A stretch of 64,000 nt of DNA from Sphingobacterium sp. xlx-96 (GTDB lineage Bacteria > Bacteroidota > Bacteroidia > Sphingobacteriales > Sphingobacteriaceae), in NCBI RefSeq assembly GCF_011007365.1, contig NZ_WFKM01000008.1, positions 62,001 to 126,000 on the forward strand. The letters are read 5' to 3'. The notes beneath the pieces are model-generated. The model was not told the origin of the DNA. It was given only the letters and a program-made list of their open reading frames with translations, and did no database searches. How positions within the stretch are numbered: position 1 is the stretch's first letter; every line of letters begins with the position of its first letter. Of this stretch, positions 53,036 through 62,196 are shown piece after piece. The position numbers were made by a program, and so were the translations under genes.

Positions 53036-54064
53036 ATGAAGATTAATTTGCGAATTTATTTAAAACTATGGGTGCTGCCCTTGATGGTGCTTGTACTGTC
53101 TTGCACTGCAGAAAAGAATCCTATATTAGACTTTTCAGACCCATTTGGCGATAGTAGTGAAGAGAGTCATCCCGTACCAGCTCTTAAAGATAGTCAACGG
53201 CCGATCCTTATCAGTGAGCAGTCCGAGGGGCAAGTGGTCATCATAGATTCACTGAGCAAAGGAGTGCTTTGGAACTGGAAGGCTAGCGAACACCTCAATA
53301 GTACCCAAGCGGCTTGGTTTAAAGAGATTGATGAGGCAAAAGCCGTTTATCAAAAGCAGTATATACTACTCACCGCATCAAGTGGTGGGGTTGCTTTAGT
53401 CAGGATCAGCGATAAGAAGCTTATGTTTTATACGAGAGATCCGGGAAATCCTCATTCTGCAGAGCTTCTTCCGGATGGTAACATCGTGATGGCTAGCAGT
53501 ATAGCTTCCAATGGACAGGGTGATGCCCTAAAACTCTACAAAGTTGATTCTTTGAATGCTTATGTAGCCAAGGAGCACAAACGCTATAACCAGACATTTG
53601 CACATAATGTGGTGTGGGATTACAAAAGGAATATACTATGGTCTACCGATGACCAAAACCTTTACACTTTTACGTATGAAAATAACGGAGGCGACCTTAG
53701 TTTGACCAAGGGAAGCAAATTTTATACACTTCCTGACAGAGATCCGCATGATATGTTTCCAGTCTATGGTAAGGAGGAACTTTACCTGACCACGAGTTCC
53801 AAGATCTATATTTTTGATATAAACAGCGGAAAATTTATGGAGCATCCTTATTCGAAGCGCAACATTAAATCCATAAGCGATGGCCCTGCAGGATTTGGTA
53901 CGATCATTGTCGAGCCCACTACTTCGTACTGGACCAATAGAATAATTAATATCAGGGGTAGTAGTGCTTTCTTCAAGGATTCGTATAAGATGTATAAAGC
54001 ACGCTGGTTTATCCACAATCCGTTCAGTTATCCATCTAACCACAATTATAAACAGACAAATTAA
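53036..54064 (+). CDS. Surface lipoprotein with beta-propeller-like repeats (DUF6528-like)
   Basis: The 342-residue protein has a lipoprotein signal (VLPLMVLVLSCTAEKN, cysteine 23). The mature part shows repeated four-strand patterns (PILISEQSEGQVVIID, YILLTASSGGVALVRISDKKLMFY, NPHSAELLPDGNIVMASS, NVVWDYKRNILWSTDDQNLYTF, LYLTTSSKIYIFD) like a six- or seven-bladed propeller. Propeller proteins of this kind (DUF6528-like, by my reading) occur next to SusD in polysaccharide loci, probably as glycan-binding surface proteins. No catalytic residues can be named. It is 13 bases after susD. Confidence 0.7.
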   Translation: MKINLRIYLKLWVLPLMVLVLSCTAEKNPILDFSDPFGDSSEESHPVPALKDSQRPILISEQSEGQVVIIDSLSKGVLWNWKASEHLNSTQAAWFKEIDEAKAVYQKQYILLTASSGGVALVRISDKKLMFYTRDPGNPHSAELLPDGNIVMASSIASNGQGDALKLYKVDSLNAYVAKEHKRYNQTFAHNVVWDYKRNILWSTDDQNLYTFTYENNGGDLSLTKGSKFYTLPDRDPHDMFPVYGKEELYLTTSSKIYIFDINSGKFMEHPYSKRNIKSISDGPAGFGTIIVEPTTSYWTNRIINIRGSSAFFKDSYKMYKARWFIHNPFSYPSNHNYKQTN

Positions 54065-54072
54065 TCAGGAGT

Positions 54073-55284
54073 ATGAAAAATATATTTTTACACGGTTTGA
54101 TTGTGCTCTTCATTGTTTCTTTGTTGTGGAGCTGTAAAAAAGAAAGTGAAGATTCTATCGCTCAACCTGACTTTATAAAGACCTCATTACCGGTGTCGCT
54201 CGCAATTGATGGAGGGCAAGAATTTGAATTTTATATAGCGGATGCGACCGAGGGTGTAGTCTATCAATGGGAATTGCCCGATATGCTTACCTTAATATCC
54301 GGACAGGGGACCAACCGTATTACGGTGCAGGGATCTGTTGAAGGAGGTTTAATTCCAGTCAAATCACTAGGTGTTACAGCTGTGAAAAATAAGAAACGTA
54401 GTTATACCCGTTGGTTCTATAAGGAGATCACGATATTGACTCCACCACCGAGCCTGGATAACTATAAGACTAAGAGATTTGGATCTAAGACCTGGATGAT
54501 TGAAAATCTGAACGAAAAAGGCGTCGATGGCAACCTAGGTTGGGCCTATGATAATAATGAGAGTAAATCAGCTATCTATGGCAGGTTGTATACATGGGCT
54601 GAAGCCCTAACAGGTATTTCCAAAGCGACAGTAGCTCAGAATCCGTATAAGTTTGGGTATGCTGGTGTGGATGATGCCGGTAATGCATTCAAGTTTGATG
54701 GAACAACAGCGAGTTCGGCCAATATACAGATTCAGGGTGCCTGCCCTAAAGGCTGGCACCTAGCGAATGCCAATGATTGGTATGATCTGTTGGTCGCCAT
54801 TAAAGCGGAATACAACATATCAGGTAGTGTTTTATCGGATGTAGGCTCTAGTAAAGACGGTTATATCATAGGTTGGGGCAGAGAGGTAGGTGTTGTAAAT
54901 AGCATAACTCTGACCAATTGGGGGATTGTCGGCCCGTACCTTAAAGGAAGTTCCCCACAATCTGCAGGTGGGCTTTGGGAGGGAGGCACTACCTTTAATT
55001 ATGGTGGCAATTCAAACTTCCCAAGTGGAGCTTACCCTTTGTTCAAAGAATTGAGTGAGCAGATCGACTTTAATATTCTCCCTAATGGTCGTTGGAATGA
55101 AGCTAGTAAAGCCTTTCAACAAGAAGGCCTGTATTCCTATCATTGGGTGCCCTTTCTTAGTGCTAATGTCGGTAATAATCCATTAAGGCTCACTATTGGG
55201 GCGGGCAATGCTAATTTTTCAAATGGAACCGATTCTGGTCTCAATGGATATTGCATACGTTGTGTCGCCAATTATATAGATTAA
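54073..55284 (+). CDS. Lipoprotein with FISUMP domain
   Basis: The 403-residue protein has a lipoprotein signal (LIVLFIVSLLWSCKKES, cysteine 21) and a PKD-like domain (about 35-125: EFYIADATEGVVYQWELPD). It ends in a Fibrobacter succinogenes major paralogous domain: RFGSKTWMIENL, GRLYTWAEAL, CPKGWHLANANDWYDLL and the final GYCIRCV. FISUMP proteins are surface-exposed and of undefined role, often near polysaccharide uptake genes. It is the last gene of the sigma-to-lipoprotein operon, before a strong terminator. Confidence 0.88.
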   Translation: MKNIFLHGLIVLFIVSLLWSCKKESEDSIAQPDFIKTSLPVSLAIDGGQEFEFYIADATEGVVYQWELPDMLTLISGQGTNRITVQGSVEGGLIPVKSLGVTAVKNKKRSYTRWFYKEITILTPPPSLDNYKTKRFGSKTWMIENLNEKGVDGNLGWAYDNNESKSAIYGRLYTWAEALTGISKATVAQNPYKFGYAGVDDAGNAFKFDGTTASSANIQIQGACPKGWHLANANDWYDLLVAIKAEYNISGSVLSDVGSSKDGYIIGWGREVGVVNSITLTNWGIVGPYLKGSSPQSAGGLWEGGTTFNYGGNSNFPSGAYPLFKELSEQIDFNILPNGRWNEASKAFQQEGLYSYHWVPFLSANVGNNPLRLTIGAGNANFSNGTDSGLNGYCIRCVANYID

Positions 55285-55331
55285 AATGTTTTATTAATAG
55301 GCTGCCAATAGGTTAGCATTAGCAATAAGCA

Positions 55332-55367
55332 AGAGGGGCTGTCTCAAAAAGACAGCCCCTCTTTTTT
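55332..55367 (+). terminator. Terminator of the SusCD operon
   Basis: AGAGGGGCTGTCT and its complement form a thirteen-base-pair stem with a CAAAA loop, followed by six T. The core is identical to the terminator at 38900-38932, in inverse orientation on the chromosome. Confidence 0.93.
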
Positions 55368-55491
55368 GTACAATCCCCACATTCCTCCTAAAGCTAATGT
55401 ATGGTCTAACAATTATTACCATGATATCTAAACGCTTGGCTCAGCGGTAGTGCTATAATACAATTTTCGATATCATAGTTGCCTGTAGGGA

Positions 55492-56415
55492 CTAAACCGT
55501 ATTTCGGCTTCTATAATTATTGGGTGAGATGCCCATTAACTTAGTAAACAATCTTGAGAAATAGTATTGATCCGAAAATCCTAATTCCAGAGCGATTTCT
55601 TTCACCAGTTTGTTTGTAGAATATAGACTTTGACAGGCCTTTTGTATTTTAAGAAGATTAAAATAATCTATTGGGGTATGTCCCGTGTTTAGTTTGAAAA
55701 CATTCGACAGTTTTGATACAGAGCATCCGGCGGCATTAGAAAGAGCGGAAATCGTAACGGTTCCAGTAAGATTTAACTGCATGTAAGATATTGCTTTTTG
55801 TACTATATCGGTTTGGTGATTGGAGGAGTTTTTTTTAACAATAGATTCATTCTGGAAAAGAAATAATGTCAAGAAATTGCAAAACTGCATATTCACATAA
55901 ACGATGTATTGCGTACTATAACCACTTTCCAGCACGGTGAACATATCATCAAATAGTTTGAGCGCTTCCTGATGACATCTAAAAGCTTTGGGCTGGAAAG
56001 CTACCTGCGTAAAACCAAATTCATTTAATTCGGATATTCCAGTTCCTCCAAACATTGTCCAATAAATTGTCCAAGGATTTTCAGTTGAAGCCCCATATTC
56101 GTGTTCAATATTCTTGGGCAGAATGATAAAATTATTGGGTTTAATGATATACGATTCTCCTCTTAATTTTACCCATCCTTCACCTTTGGTACAATAGATT
56201 AGGATATTGTCTTTGCTTCCTTTTTGACGATGTGTATAGTGTTGGGCAGCATTCGGATAATATCCGATTTCGGTTATATGCAGGCTCTTTAATAGCGCGT
56301 TAGCCTCGATTTGTGTTTTTAACAGCTGAAATGGGATCACTATTATTTTTCGGCCTTTACCCGACCAGTAAGCATCTGGGATGGTGATTTTAGAAGTATA
56401 TTCGCTCTTGTTCAT
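55492..56415 (-). CDS. AraC family transcriptional regulator with cupin sensor domain
   Basis: The frame can open at a TTG (56484), but the ATG at 56415 (MNKSEYTSK) is the likelier start, giving about 307 residues. The N-terminal half is an AraC-type ligand-binding cupin (IYCTKGEGWVKLRGESYIIKPNNFIILPKNIEHEYGAS). The C-terminal half has two HTHs (SALSNAAGCSVSKLSNVFKLNTGHTPIDYFN and VKEIALELGFSDQYYFSRLFTKLMGISPNNYRS). It diverges from the fucosidase gene and should control that operon in response to a released sugar, probably fucose or a fuco-oligosaccharide (inference). Confidence 0.9.
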   Translation of the reverse strand: MNKSEYTSKITIPDAYWSGKGRKIIVIPFQLLKTQIEANALLKSLHITEIGYYPNAAQHYTHRQKGSKDNILIYCTKGEGWVKLRGESYIIKPNNFIILPKNIEHEYGASTENPWTIYWTMFGGTGISELNEFGFTQVAFQPKAFRCHQEALKLFDDMFTVLESGYSTQYIVYVNMQFCNFLTLFLFQNESIVKKNSSNHQTDIVQKAISYMQLNLTGTVTISALSNAAGCSVSKLSNVFKLNTGHTPIDYFNLLKIQKACQSLYSTNKLVKEIALELGFSDQYYFSRLFTKLMGISPNNYRSRNTV

Positions 56416-56536
56416 ATAATTTAGTCCATCATAATTGTTATATAATCTATTTCTTTTATTGGTTAGTGTATTTAATTTTAGCAATTGCTACTTTTTTAAA
56501 GCCTAATAATTTCAAAAAATGCAATATAAAAATAAT

Positions 56537-56560
56537 ATTTAGTGCGTTTGATCACTAAAT
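56537..56560 (+). promoter_or_regulatory. Inverted repeat between the AraC regulator and the fucosidase operon
   Basis: ATTTAGTG and CACTAAAT form a perfect eight-base-pair inverted repeat with an eight-base spacer, the only clear dyad in the divergent gap. It lies about 120 bases from the regulator's start and 70 bases before the fucosidase ATG, suitable for an operator of the divergent AraC regulator. This is a guess from position. Confidence 0.4.
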
Positions 56561-56629
56561 GTAACCAATGAAAATTAGAAACTTTAATCCATCAAAACGA
56601 TTTGGTGTGTAACATTTTATAAATCAAAT

Positions 56630-58423
56630 ATGAAAAAAGTAATTTTGTTTTTATGCTTTAACACCATGTGTATTTTTTTTGTTAAGGCACAGTGGTCTGT
56701 GATAGGAGATGATTCTACAAAACAAGTAAGATGGAATCTAGTTCAAAAATTTACTCCCGAAGCGTGGAATGCAAGCAATTTTGCCACTAAAAGCGAAATG
56801 GAATGGTTCAATGCTGCCCGTTACGGCATGTTTATTCATTTTGGTCTCTCAACCTACGTCGGGAAAGATCTGAGTTGGGGCGTAAATCAGACCCGTAAGG
56901 CTCCCGATAGGGGAAAGGGGCCTATTCCTGATAGTGTTTGGACCACATATCCGCAATATTTTAATTTTCCAAATTTTGATGCCAGAAAATGGGTTGAAAT
57001 AGCGAAAAGAGCGGGTATGCAATATATTGTCACTATTGCCAAGCATCATGATGGGTTCCATCTTTGGGATACTGACTTTTCTGATTTCAAAGTGACCAAT
57101 ACTCCCTTTGGTCGTGATTACTTAAAAGAGATTGCAGACGCATGTCACGAGGCAGGGATGAAGTTTGGAATATATTATTCCCAGCGAGATTGGTACCATC
57201 CAGATTATGCTCCTGTTGATCCATCTCTGATCGAAGTCGTAGAGGAAGCACCCTATTTTAAGCCCAAGCCCGGAGTAAAAAAAGTACTGCCAGGACCAAG
57301 GCATAAAAAATACATTGAATATCAATATAATGTAGTTCGTGAATTGTGTACCAAATACGGTAAGATAGACGTGTTTTGGTTTGACGCAAGTTGGTGGGGC
57401 GGAATGTTTACTGCGGATATGTGGGATTCTGAAAATCTAACGCGGATGATAAGAGAATTGCAGCCCGGTATTATCATTAACAATAGAGCGAGCATTCCCG
57501 GTGATTTTGACACTCCCGAGCAAAAAATAGGGATGTATCAAGAACGACCATGGGAAAGTTGTATAACTTTGAGCGGTTCTTGGTCTTGGTCGAATTCTCC
57601 TGTAAAGTCTAAGAAGACACTAATACAGATGCTTACAAATACAGCCTGCGGTAATGGAAATATGCTTTTGAGTTGGGGGCCTAGGTGGGAAGGTCATTTT
57701 GAACCTTCTCAGGTAAATAGGCTGGAAGAAGTAGGTGATTGGCTCAAGCAATATGGTCATACCATTTACAATACCAAAGGAGGGCCGTGGTATCCCGGTT
57801 CATGGGGAGGAAGTACCTCTCGCGGTAATAAAGTTTTTGTACATATTACGAGTGATACGGATAGTCTGTTAGAGCTTCCCCCATTAAAAAATAAAATTGT
57901 TGCCCTCAAGAGTTTGACGGGAGAAAAAGTAAACTTTATTCAAGACAATAATAAGGTGCGCATTGATTTTAATAAAAAGCCTTTAGACCAGCCTTCTATC
58001 ATCATTGAATTGGAGTTTAAAGATGAAATCTTAGGGATGGCAAATAACAAAAGTCAAAATTTAGGATTTGCAGATCCAATTTATGGTAATATTATTTTAA
58101 AGAATGAGCACTTAGGATCTAAAGGCGGGCAAATTACTGTAGATCTTGGTCAAGTTTACACGGTTACAGGTATTGATGTTGCAAATGCAAAGATTGGTAC
58201 GTCGGGTATATTTGCTGTAGAAGTATCAACTGACAAGATCTCCTGGAAAAAGATTGAAGAATTTAAAGCAGAATTAAGACGCAAAGATGTTATTGTTGCA
58301 CAGTTTAATGCAGGCATTGAGTTGCCAGGAGTACCTGCTCGCTATATGAGGTTGTCTTTAAAAGGCGGAAAGGACAAAGATTATAAACTTGATCACTTAT
58401 ATATATATGGAAAAAATGACTAA
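56630..58423 (+). CDS. Alpha-L-fucosidase (GH29) with C-terminal discoidin-like module
   Basis: The 597-residue protein has a signal peptide (LFLCFNTMCIFFVKAQ). Its GH29 barrel contains WFNAARYGMFIHFGLSTYVG, KHHDGFHLWDTDFSDFKV, KFGIYYSQRDWYHPDY and the nucleophile motif IDVFWFDASWWGG (D252). A C-terminal F5/8-type discoidin domain (about 480-595: GQITVDLGQVYTVTGIDV, ARYMRLSLKGG) may bind the glycan. It removes alpha-L-fucose from oligosaccharide ends by a retaining mechanism. It is the first gene of the second polysaccharide operon and overlaps the next by eight bases (ATGACTAA). Confidence 0.94.
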   Translation: MKKVILFLCFNTMCIFFVKAQWSVIGDDSTKQVRWNLVQKFTPEAWNASNFATKSEMEWFNAARYGMFIHFGLSTYVGKDLSWGVNQTRKAPDRGKGPIPDSVWTTYPQYFNFPNFDARKWVEIAKRAGMQYIVTIAKHHDGFHLWDTDFSDFKVTNTPFGRDYLKEIADACHEAGMKFGIYYSQRDWYHPDYAPVDPSLIEVVEEAPYFKPKPGVKKVLPGPRHKKYIEYQYNVVRELCTKYGKIDVFWFDASWWGGMFTADMWDSENLTRMIRELQPGIIINNRASIPGDFDTPEQKIGMYQERPWESCITLSGSWSWSNSPVKSKKTLIQMLTNTACGNGNMLLSWGPRWEGHFEPSQVNRLEEVGDWLKQYGHTIYNTKGGPWYPGSWGGSTSRGNKVFVHITSDTDSLLELPPLKNKIVALKSLTGEKVNFIQDNNKVRIDFNKKPLDQPSIIIELEFKDEILGMANNKSQNLGFADPIYGNIILKNEHLGSKGGQITVDLGQVYTVTGIDVANAKIGTSGIFAVEVSTDKISWKKIEEFKAELRRKDVIVAQFNAGIELPGVPARYMRLSLKGGKDKDYKLDHLYIYGKND

Positions 58424-59546
58424 TTATATTACTCAGCGTAGATCTATTTCATCCAGCTCCGTAGCTTTAATGTTTTTTTTGTTGTTTGGGTTATCTTGGA
58501 GTGTACAAGCCCAGGGCATCAAGGCATCGGAGGATTCATTTGCGTCTTGCCTTAAATATATAGGAGTGGCGATAGACGAACCCGGTTATACCATTTGGGG
58601 AGCTTCACCGATCATGACCCCCGATGGTAAAGTTCATTTATTTGTTGAGCGTTGGCCCGGCGATAAAGTAGAGCCTTTTTGGCGTTCTCATAGTGAGATT
58701 GCGCATTATGTGGGTGATTCCCCGGAGGGGCCATTTAGGTTTTCAAAAGTAGTCTTGAAAGGTACAGGCAAGGATACTTGGGACAAGGTAGCGGTTCATA
58801 ACCCTACTATTCATCAAGTGGGTGATCAATATGTACTGCTCTTTATTGGAAATAATAATCCGAATCAGCCACCACATCCTGCTAATCAGCATATAGGTAT
58901 GGCCGTTTCGAAGCATATAGATGGACCCTGGGAGCGTGTAGGAAAAGATGGAAGAATCTTGTCCCCATCGGACAATCCGCAATACTGGAATTATCAAGCT
59001 AAAAACGGCGTGAACAACCCCGCATTGCTTCAACATCCAAAAGGTGGGTTTTATTTGTACTATAAGTCCAGTGACGGTAAAAATGCAAAAATGGGACTTG
59101 CCATTGCTGAGCAAATCGAAGGACCCTATGTACAGTTGCCTTTTCCCGTTACCAATAATGACGAATCCGTAGAAGATGGTTATGCATTTTATCAGGACGG
59201 AAAATTTAACCTGTTGACCACCGACAATCATGGGTTAATTGAAAGAGGGGGTGGTATTCTTTGGAAGTCAGACGATGGGATTCATTTCAATGAAAAAGAG
59301 CAGGGCTACTTTCCGGTAGTAGGCTATTTAGGCAAAGAAGGTCTTAAGAATGCGGTCAATCATTATTTGAGTAGAGATATTAAATTTGAACGTCCACAGG
59401 TTTTGATGATTAATGGTAAAGCAGCATATTTATATGTCACTTCAGGCTTTAGTCTTTTCGGAAGTGGTAATACCCAAAGCTATGTCATGAAGATTAGTTC
59501 TAAAGGTGCGGTTGCGTTAGACCGGGGTTTAATAAATAAAAATTGA
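58416..59546 (+). CDS. Secreted five-bladed beta-propeller glycoside hydrolase-like protein
   Basis: The frame opens at 58389, but the ATG at 58416 (ATGACTAA overlap with the fucosidase stop) fits translational coupling and gives a good signal peptide (SSVALMFFLLFGLSWSVQAQ). The 376-residue protein has the repeated blade patterns of the GH43/GH117-type fold: YTIWGASPIMTPDGKVHLFVERWPG, AVHNPTIHQVGDQYVLLFIGN, NNPALLQHPKGGFYLYYKSSDG, ESVEDGYAFYQDGKFNLLTTDNHG. Acidic candidates for catalysis sit in the SVEDGY and PDGK loops. The exact family and substrate are uncertain; it could cleave alpha-linked sugars after desulfation. Confidence 0.65.
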   Translation: MTNYITQRRSISSSSVALMFFLLFGLSWSVQAQGIKASEDSFASCLKYIGVAIDEPGYTIWGASPIMTPDGKVHLFVERWPGDKVEPFWRSHSEIAHYVGDSPEGPFRFSKVVLKGTGKDTWDKVAVHNPTIHQVGDQYVLLFIGNNNPNQPPHPANQHIGMAVSKHIDGPWERVGKDGRILSPSDNPQYWNYQAKNGVNNPALLQHPKGGFYLYYKSSDGKNAKMGLAIAEQIEGPYVQLPFPVTNNDESVEDGYAFYQDGKFNLLTTDNHGLIERGGGILWKSDDGIHFNEKEQGYFPVVGYLGKEGLKNAVNHYLSRDIKFERPQVLMINGKAAYLYVTSGFSLFGSGNTQSYVMKISSKGAVALDRGLINKN

Positions 59547-59566
59547 TTATTCCAGATAATAGAAAG

Positions 59567-62113
59567 ATGAAATTATTTACGAAGACCTTGATATACTTCT
59601 ATTGCATACTATGCTGTCACAGCTATACGTTAGCGCAGCATATGGTGTTGGAAAATGACCTAATGCAACGTTCTTTTTCTTTTGATGGCAAAGTTTGGCG
59701 GACGACTGGTTTTTATAATAAATCTCAAAAAAAGAGATTGCACGTAAATAGCGAAGAAGTGTATATCTTGCCGATGGGGAGTGATAAAGGATACGGTATT
59801 GATGCTTTCGAAATAGAATCAATACCGGTTCCTTTTACAAAGGGAGACACCAGTTTTATTCAGATAAACTATAAGCCACTAGTATCTCGGTCAAACAGCG
59901 ACTCTATGCCTACCCGGATGACCATCACCTATTATATTGCAAAGCACGATGCATACACCCGCAAATTTATTGAGTTACATTATGAAAAAAAGGCTACCGT
60001 CGATAGACTTGAAGTCGAACGTATGGTTGTTGACGCTTCAGCGCAGGGAGGAGGCAGAGGAGAGCCAGTTTTTGTAGCTGATGATTGGTTTTTTGGTTTA
60101 GAATATCCGGCAAGTCATACAAGGCACACAGATGGAAATACGCCTAAAGCAGATGGTAGATATTTTGAAAAAGTAGGCAACTATAGTTATATCGATCTAC
60201 AGGGGCGGGATATAACACCTACCCCTACAAAAGGACAGTTGCGGCTCATGCATTTTCCTGGCTTTACTAAGCTTAATGAGCGTAAAGGATTTATCATACA
60301 TAGTAAAATTGCCGCAATAGGTATGCGGCAAAATGGATTATCTATCCACCAATCTTTTATGGCATACTTGGCGAGCATATGGAAATCACCAAAATCTTTT
60401 CTTCACTATAATAATTGGTTTGATCAAAAAGCAAAAGATCTAAGTGGTGATGGTCTGTTGAACGTATATCGAGAATTCAAGCGGGCGATCGCACCTTATG
60501 GAGTGAAAATGGATGCTATGGTCGCTGACGATGGTTGGCAAAACAAAAATTCCATATGGGAGCCCTCACCGAAGTATTTTCCGAATGGGATGGCTGATGT
60601 GAAAAAATTAAGCAGCAAGCTTAAGAAAGAAGGTGTCGGTTTCGGACTGTGGTTATCCATTGCAGGGTACAATAGCAATATTAATTGGGGGATAAAGAAT
60701 GGCTATGCCGAGGCCGTGAGAAATAAGCATTTTGAACGATTTGGTAGATATTATAGCTTGAGTGCGGATAAATACAAGAATGAAGTGCTGGAAAAAATAC
60801 CAGCTATTGCTCGAGATGCTGATTTGGTTTACTATAAGCATGATTTCAATGACTTGTCCGATAGGAGTATAGGGAATAATCATCCCGGTACCGATAGGCA
60901 TGGCCACGAAGCAAATTTGGATGCACAAATTGAAATATTGCTAGCTACAAGAAATCTTAAACCTGACATTATACAAAACTTAACGAATTGGGTATGGTTT
61001 TCTCCTTACTGGTTGATGTATTCAGATTATCTTTGGTTACTTGCCGGCGATGATGGTACTAACGGTAATTGGCCTGATTTGTCTTACTGGGCCATGAAGA
61101 CCAGCGATCGTGACGGCTATTTTTGGCGGATGTGGGGAGACCCCGACGATAGACCGCTGGTTCCCATCTCTCGCATTATGACCCATGGAATTATTAAAAC
61201 GGGGAAAACGGTTGAGAAAGAAACTTTACAAGATTGGATGGATTATGTTTTGATGCATTATGGCAGAGGTACCCTTTTAAAAGAATGGTATATTTCCTCA
61301 CCATCTATGAATGCTGATGAATGGAAAGTTTTATGCTTGGTTGATAATTGGGCGGCTAAGCATCGGGAAAAGTTGAACAGGACATTTTATGTTGGTGGTA
61401 GACCAGATGATGGGGAGGTTTATGGTTATGTGGGGTGGAACAAGAATACGGGTGTGATGACGATCAGAAACCCTAATGCAAATAAGCAAATACTACGTAT
61501 ACCTTTTGATGCAAGTACAGGTTTTGAGGGTGACTTAAAAAGAAACTATTATGCACGAGTTGTTTTCCCTTATATTGGAGACTATCCAGTAATATTTAAG
61601 CCTAATACGATTATGGAGGTCGAGGTGCCAGGCTATTCGACAATGGCATTAGAAATCGGTCCTGGGACAAAAGAAATCCCCTTGGATAAGCCTTCAGCAG
61701 TTCAATTTAAAGCCACAAAAGATACATCAGGGATACGAGTTGATTTAAAAGTGCCTAGCGATGCAAACGACAGGGCAGAGCTGCTAGTAATTGGCTGGCC
61801 CGACGAGGTCAATGTATCCATTAATGGAGCAATTGTGAGGCCCCAAAAAAGGACTGTATCAAAGTTAAATTCATACCCCGATTTTGCAAAGCCCGGTATG
61901 ATTAATGAAAAGTCGCAACCTTGGGTGATGGCAGGCTTTGATCTGACTCCTTATGTAGGTAAGGATGTCACTATTTTATTCGATCAGGCCGAAAACTTTG
62001 AAAGCCATGTTCTATTTGAGCGAAAAGTCAAAGCAAATAAGTATAAAAAAGAGAACAATACCTTGTGGCCGCTAACCAATGATACCAGAAGAGAAACAAT
62101 CCGGCTGTATTAA
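59567..62113 (+). CDS. GH36-like glycoside hydrolase (alpha-galactosidase type)
   Basis: The frame opens at a TTG (59543), but the ATG at 59567 with AGAAAG just upstream gives a signal peptide (KTLIYFYCILCCHSYTLAQ). The 848-residue protein has an N-terminal beta domain (about 25-270) and a central TIM-barrel region with VKMDAMVADDGWQNK (D321, D322) and GVGFGLWLSIAGYNSN. A nucleophile-like YYKHDFNDLS (D426) follows, then C-terminal beta domains. The DDGW motif is a hallmark of clan GH-D (GH27/GH36). Its K-H-D rather than K-W-D or K-Y-D suggests a distinct subfamily. It is placed among fucose and sulfate-ester hydrolases; substrate unknown. Confidence 0.72.
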   Translation: MKLFTKTLIYFYCILCCHSYTLAQHMVLENDLMQRSFSFDGKVWRTTGFYNKSQKKRLHVNSEEVYILPMGSDKGYGIDAFEIESIPVPFTKGDTSFIQINYKPLVSRSNSDSMPTRMTITYYIAKHDAYTRKFIELHYEKKATVDRLEVERMVVDASAQGGGRGEPVFVADDWFFGLEYPASHTRHTDGNTPKADGRYFEKVGNYSYIDLQGRDITPTPTKGQLRLMHFPGFTKLNERKGFIIHSKIAAIGMRQNGLSIHQSFMAYLASIWKSPKSFLHYNNWFDQKAKDLSGDGLLNVYREFKRAIAPYGVKMDAMVADDGWQNKNSIWEPSPKYFPNGMADVKKLSSKLKKEGVGFGLWLSIAGYNSNINWGIKNGYAEAVRNKHFERFGRYYSLSADKYKNEVLEKIPAIARDADLVYYKHDFNDLSDRSIGNNHPGTDRHGHEANLDAQIEILLATRNLKPDIIQNLTNWVWFSPYWLMYSDYLWLLAGDDGTNGNWPDLSYWAMKTSDRDGYFWRMWGDPDDRPLVPISRIMTHGIIKTGKTVEKETLQDWMDYVLMHYGRGTLLKEWYISSPSMNADEWKVLCLVDNWAAKHREKLNRTFYVGGRPDDGEVYGYVGWNKNTGVMTIRNPNANKQILRIPFDASTGFEGDLKRNYYARVVFPYIGDYPVIFKPNTIMEVEVPGYSTMALEIGPGTKEIPLDKPSAVQFKATKDTSGIRVDLKVPSDANDRAELLVIGWPDEVNVSINGAIVRPQKRTVSKLNSYPDFAKPGMINEKSQPWVMAGFDLTPYVGKDVTILFDQAENFESHVLFERKVKANKYKKENNTLWPLTNDTRRETIRLY

Positions 62114-62196
62114 TGAATTTTTCGGTATGCTATATGTTTTTATTACCGGTTATTGTTCATCGCGCCGCGTAAAGAAAAAATAAACGTTAAAAACTA

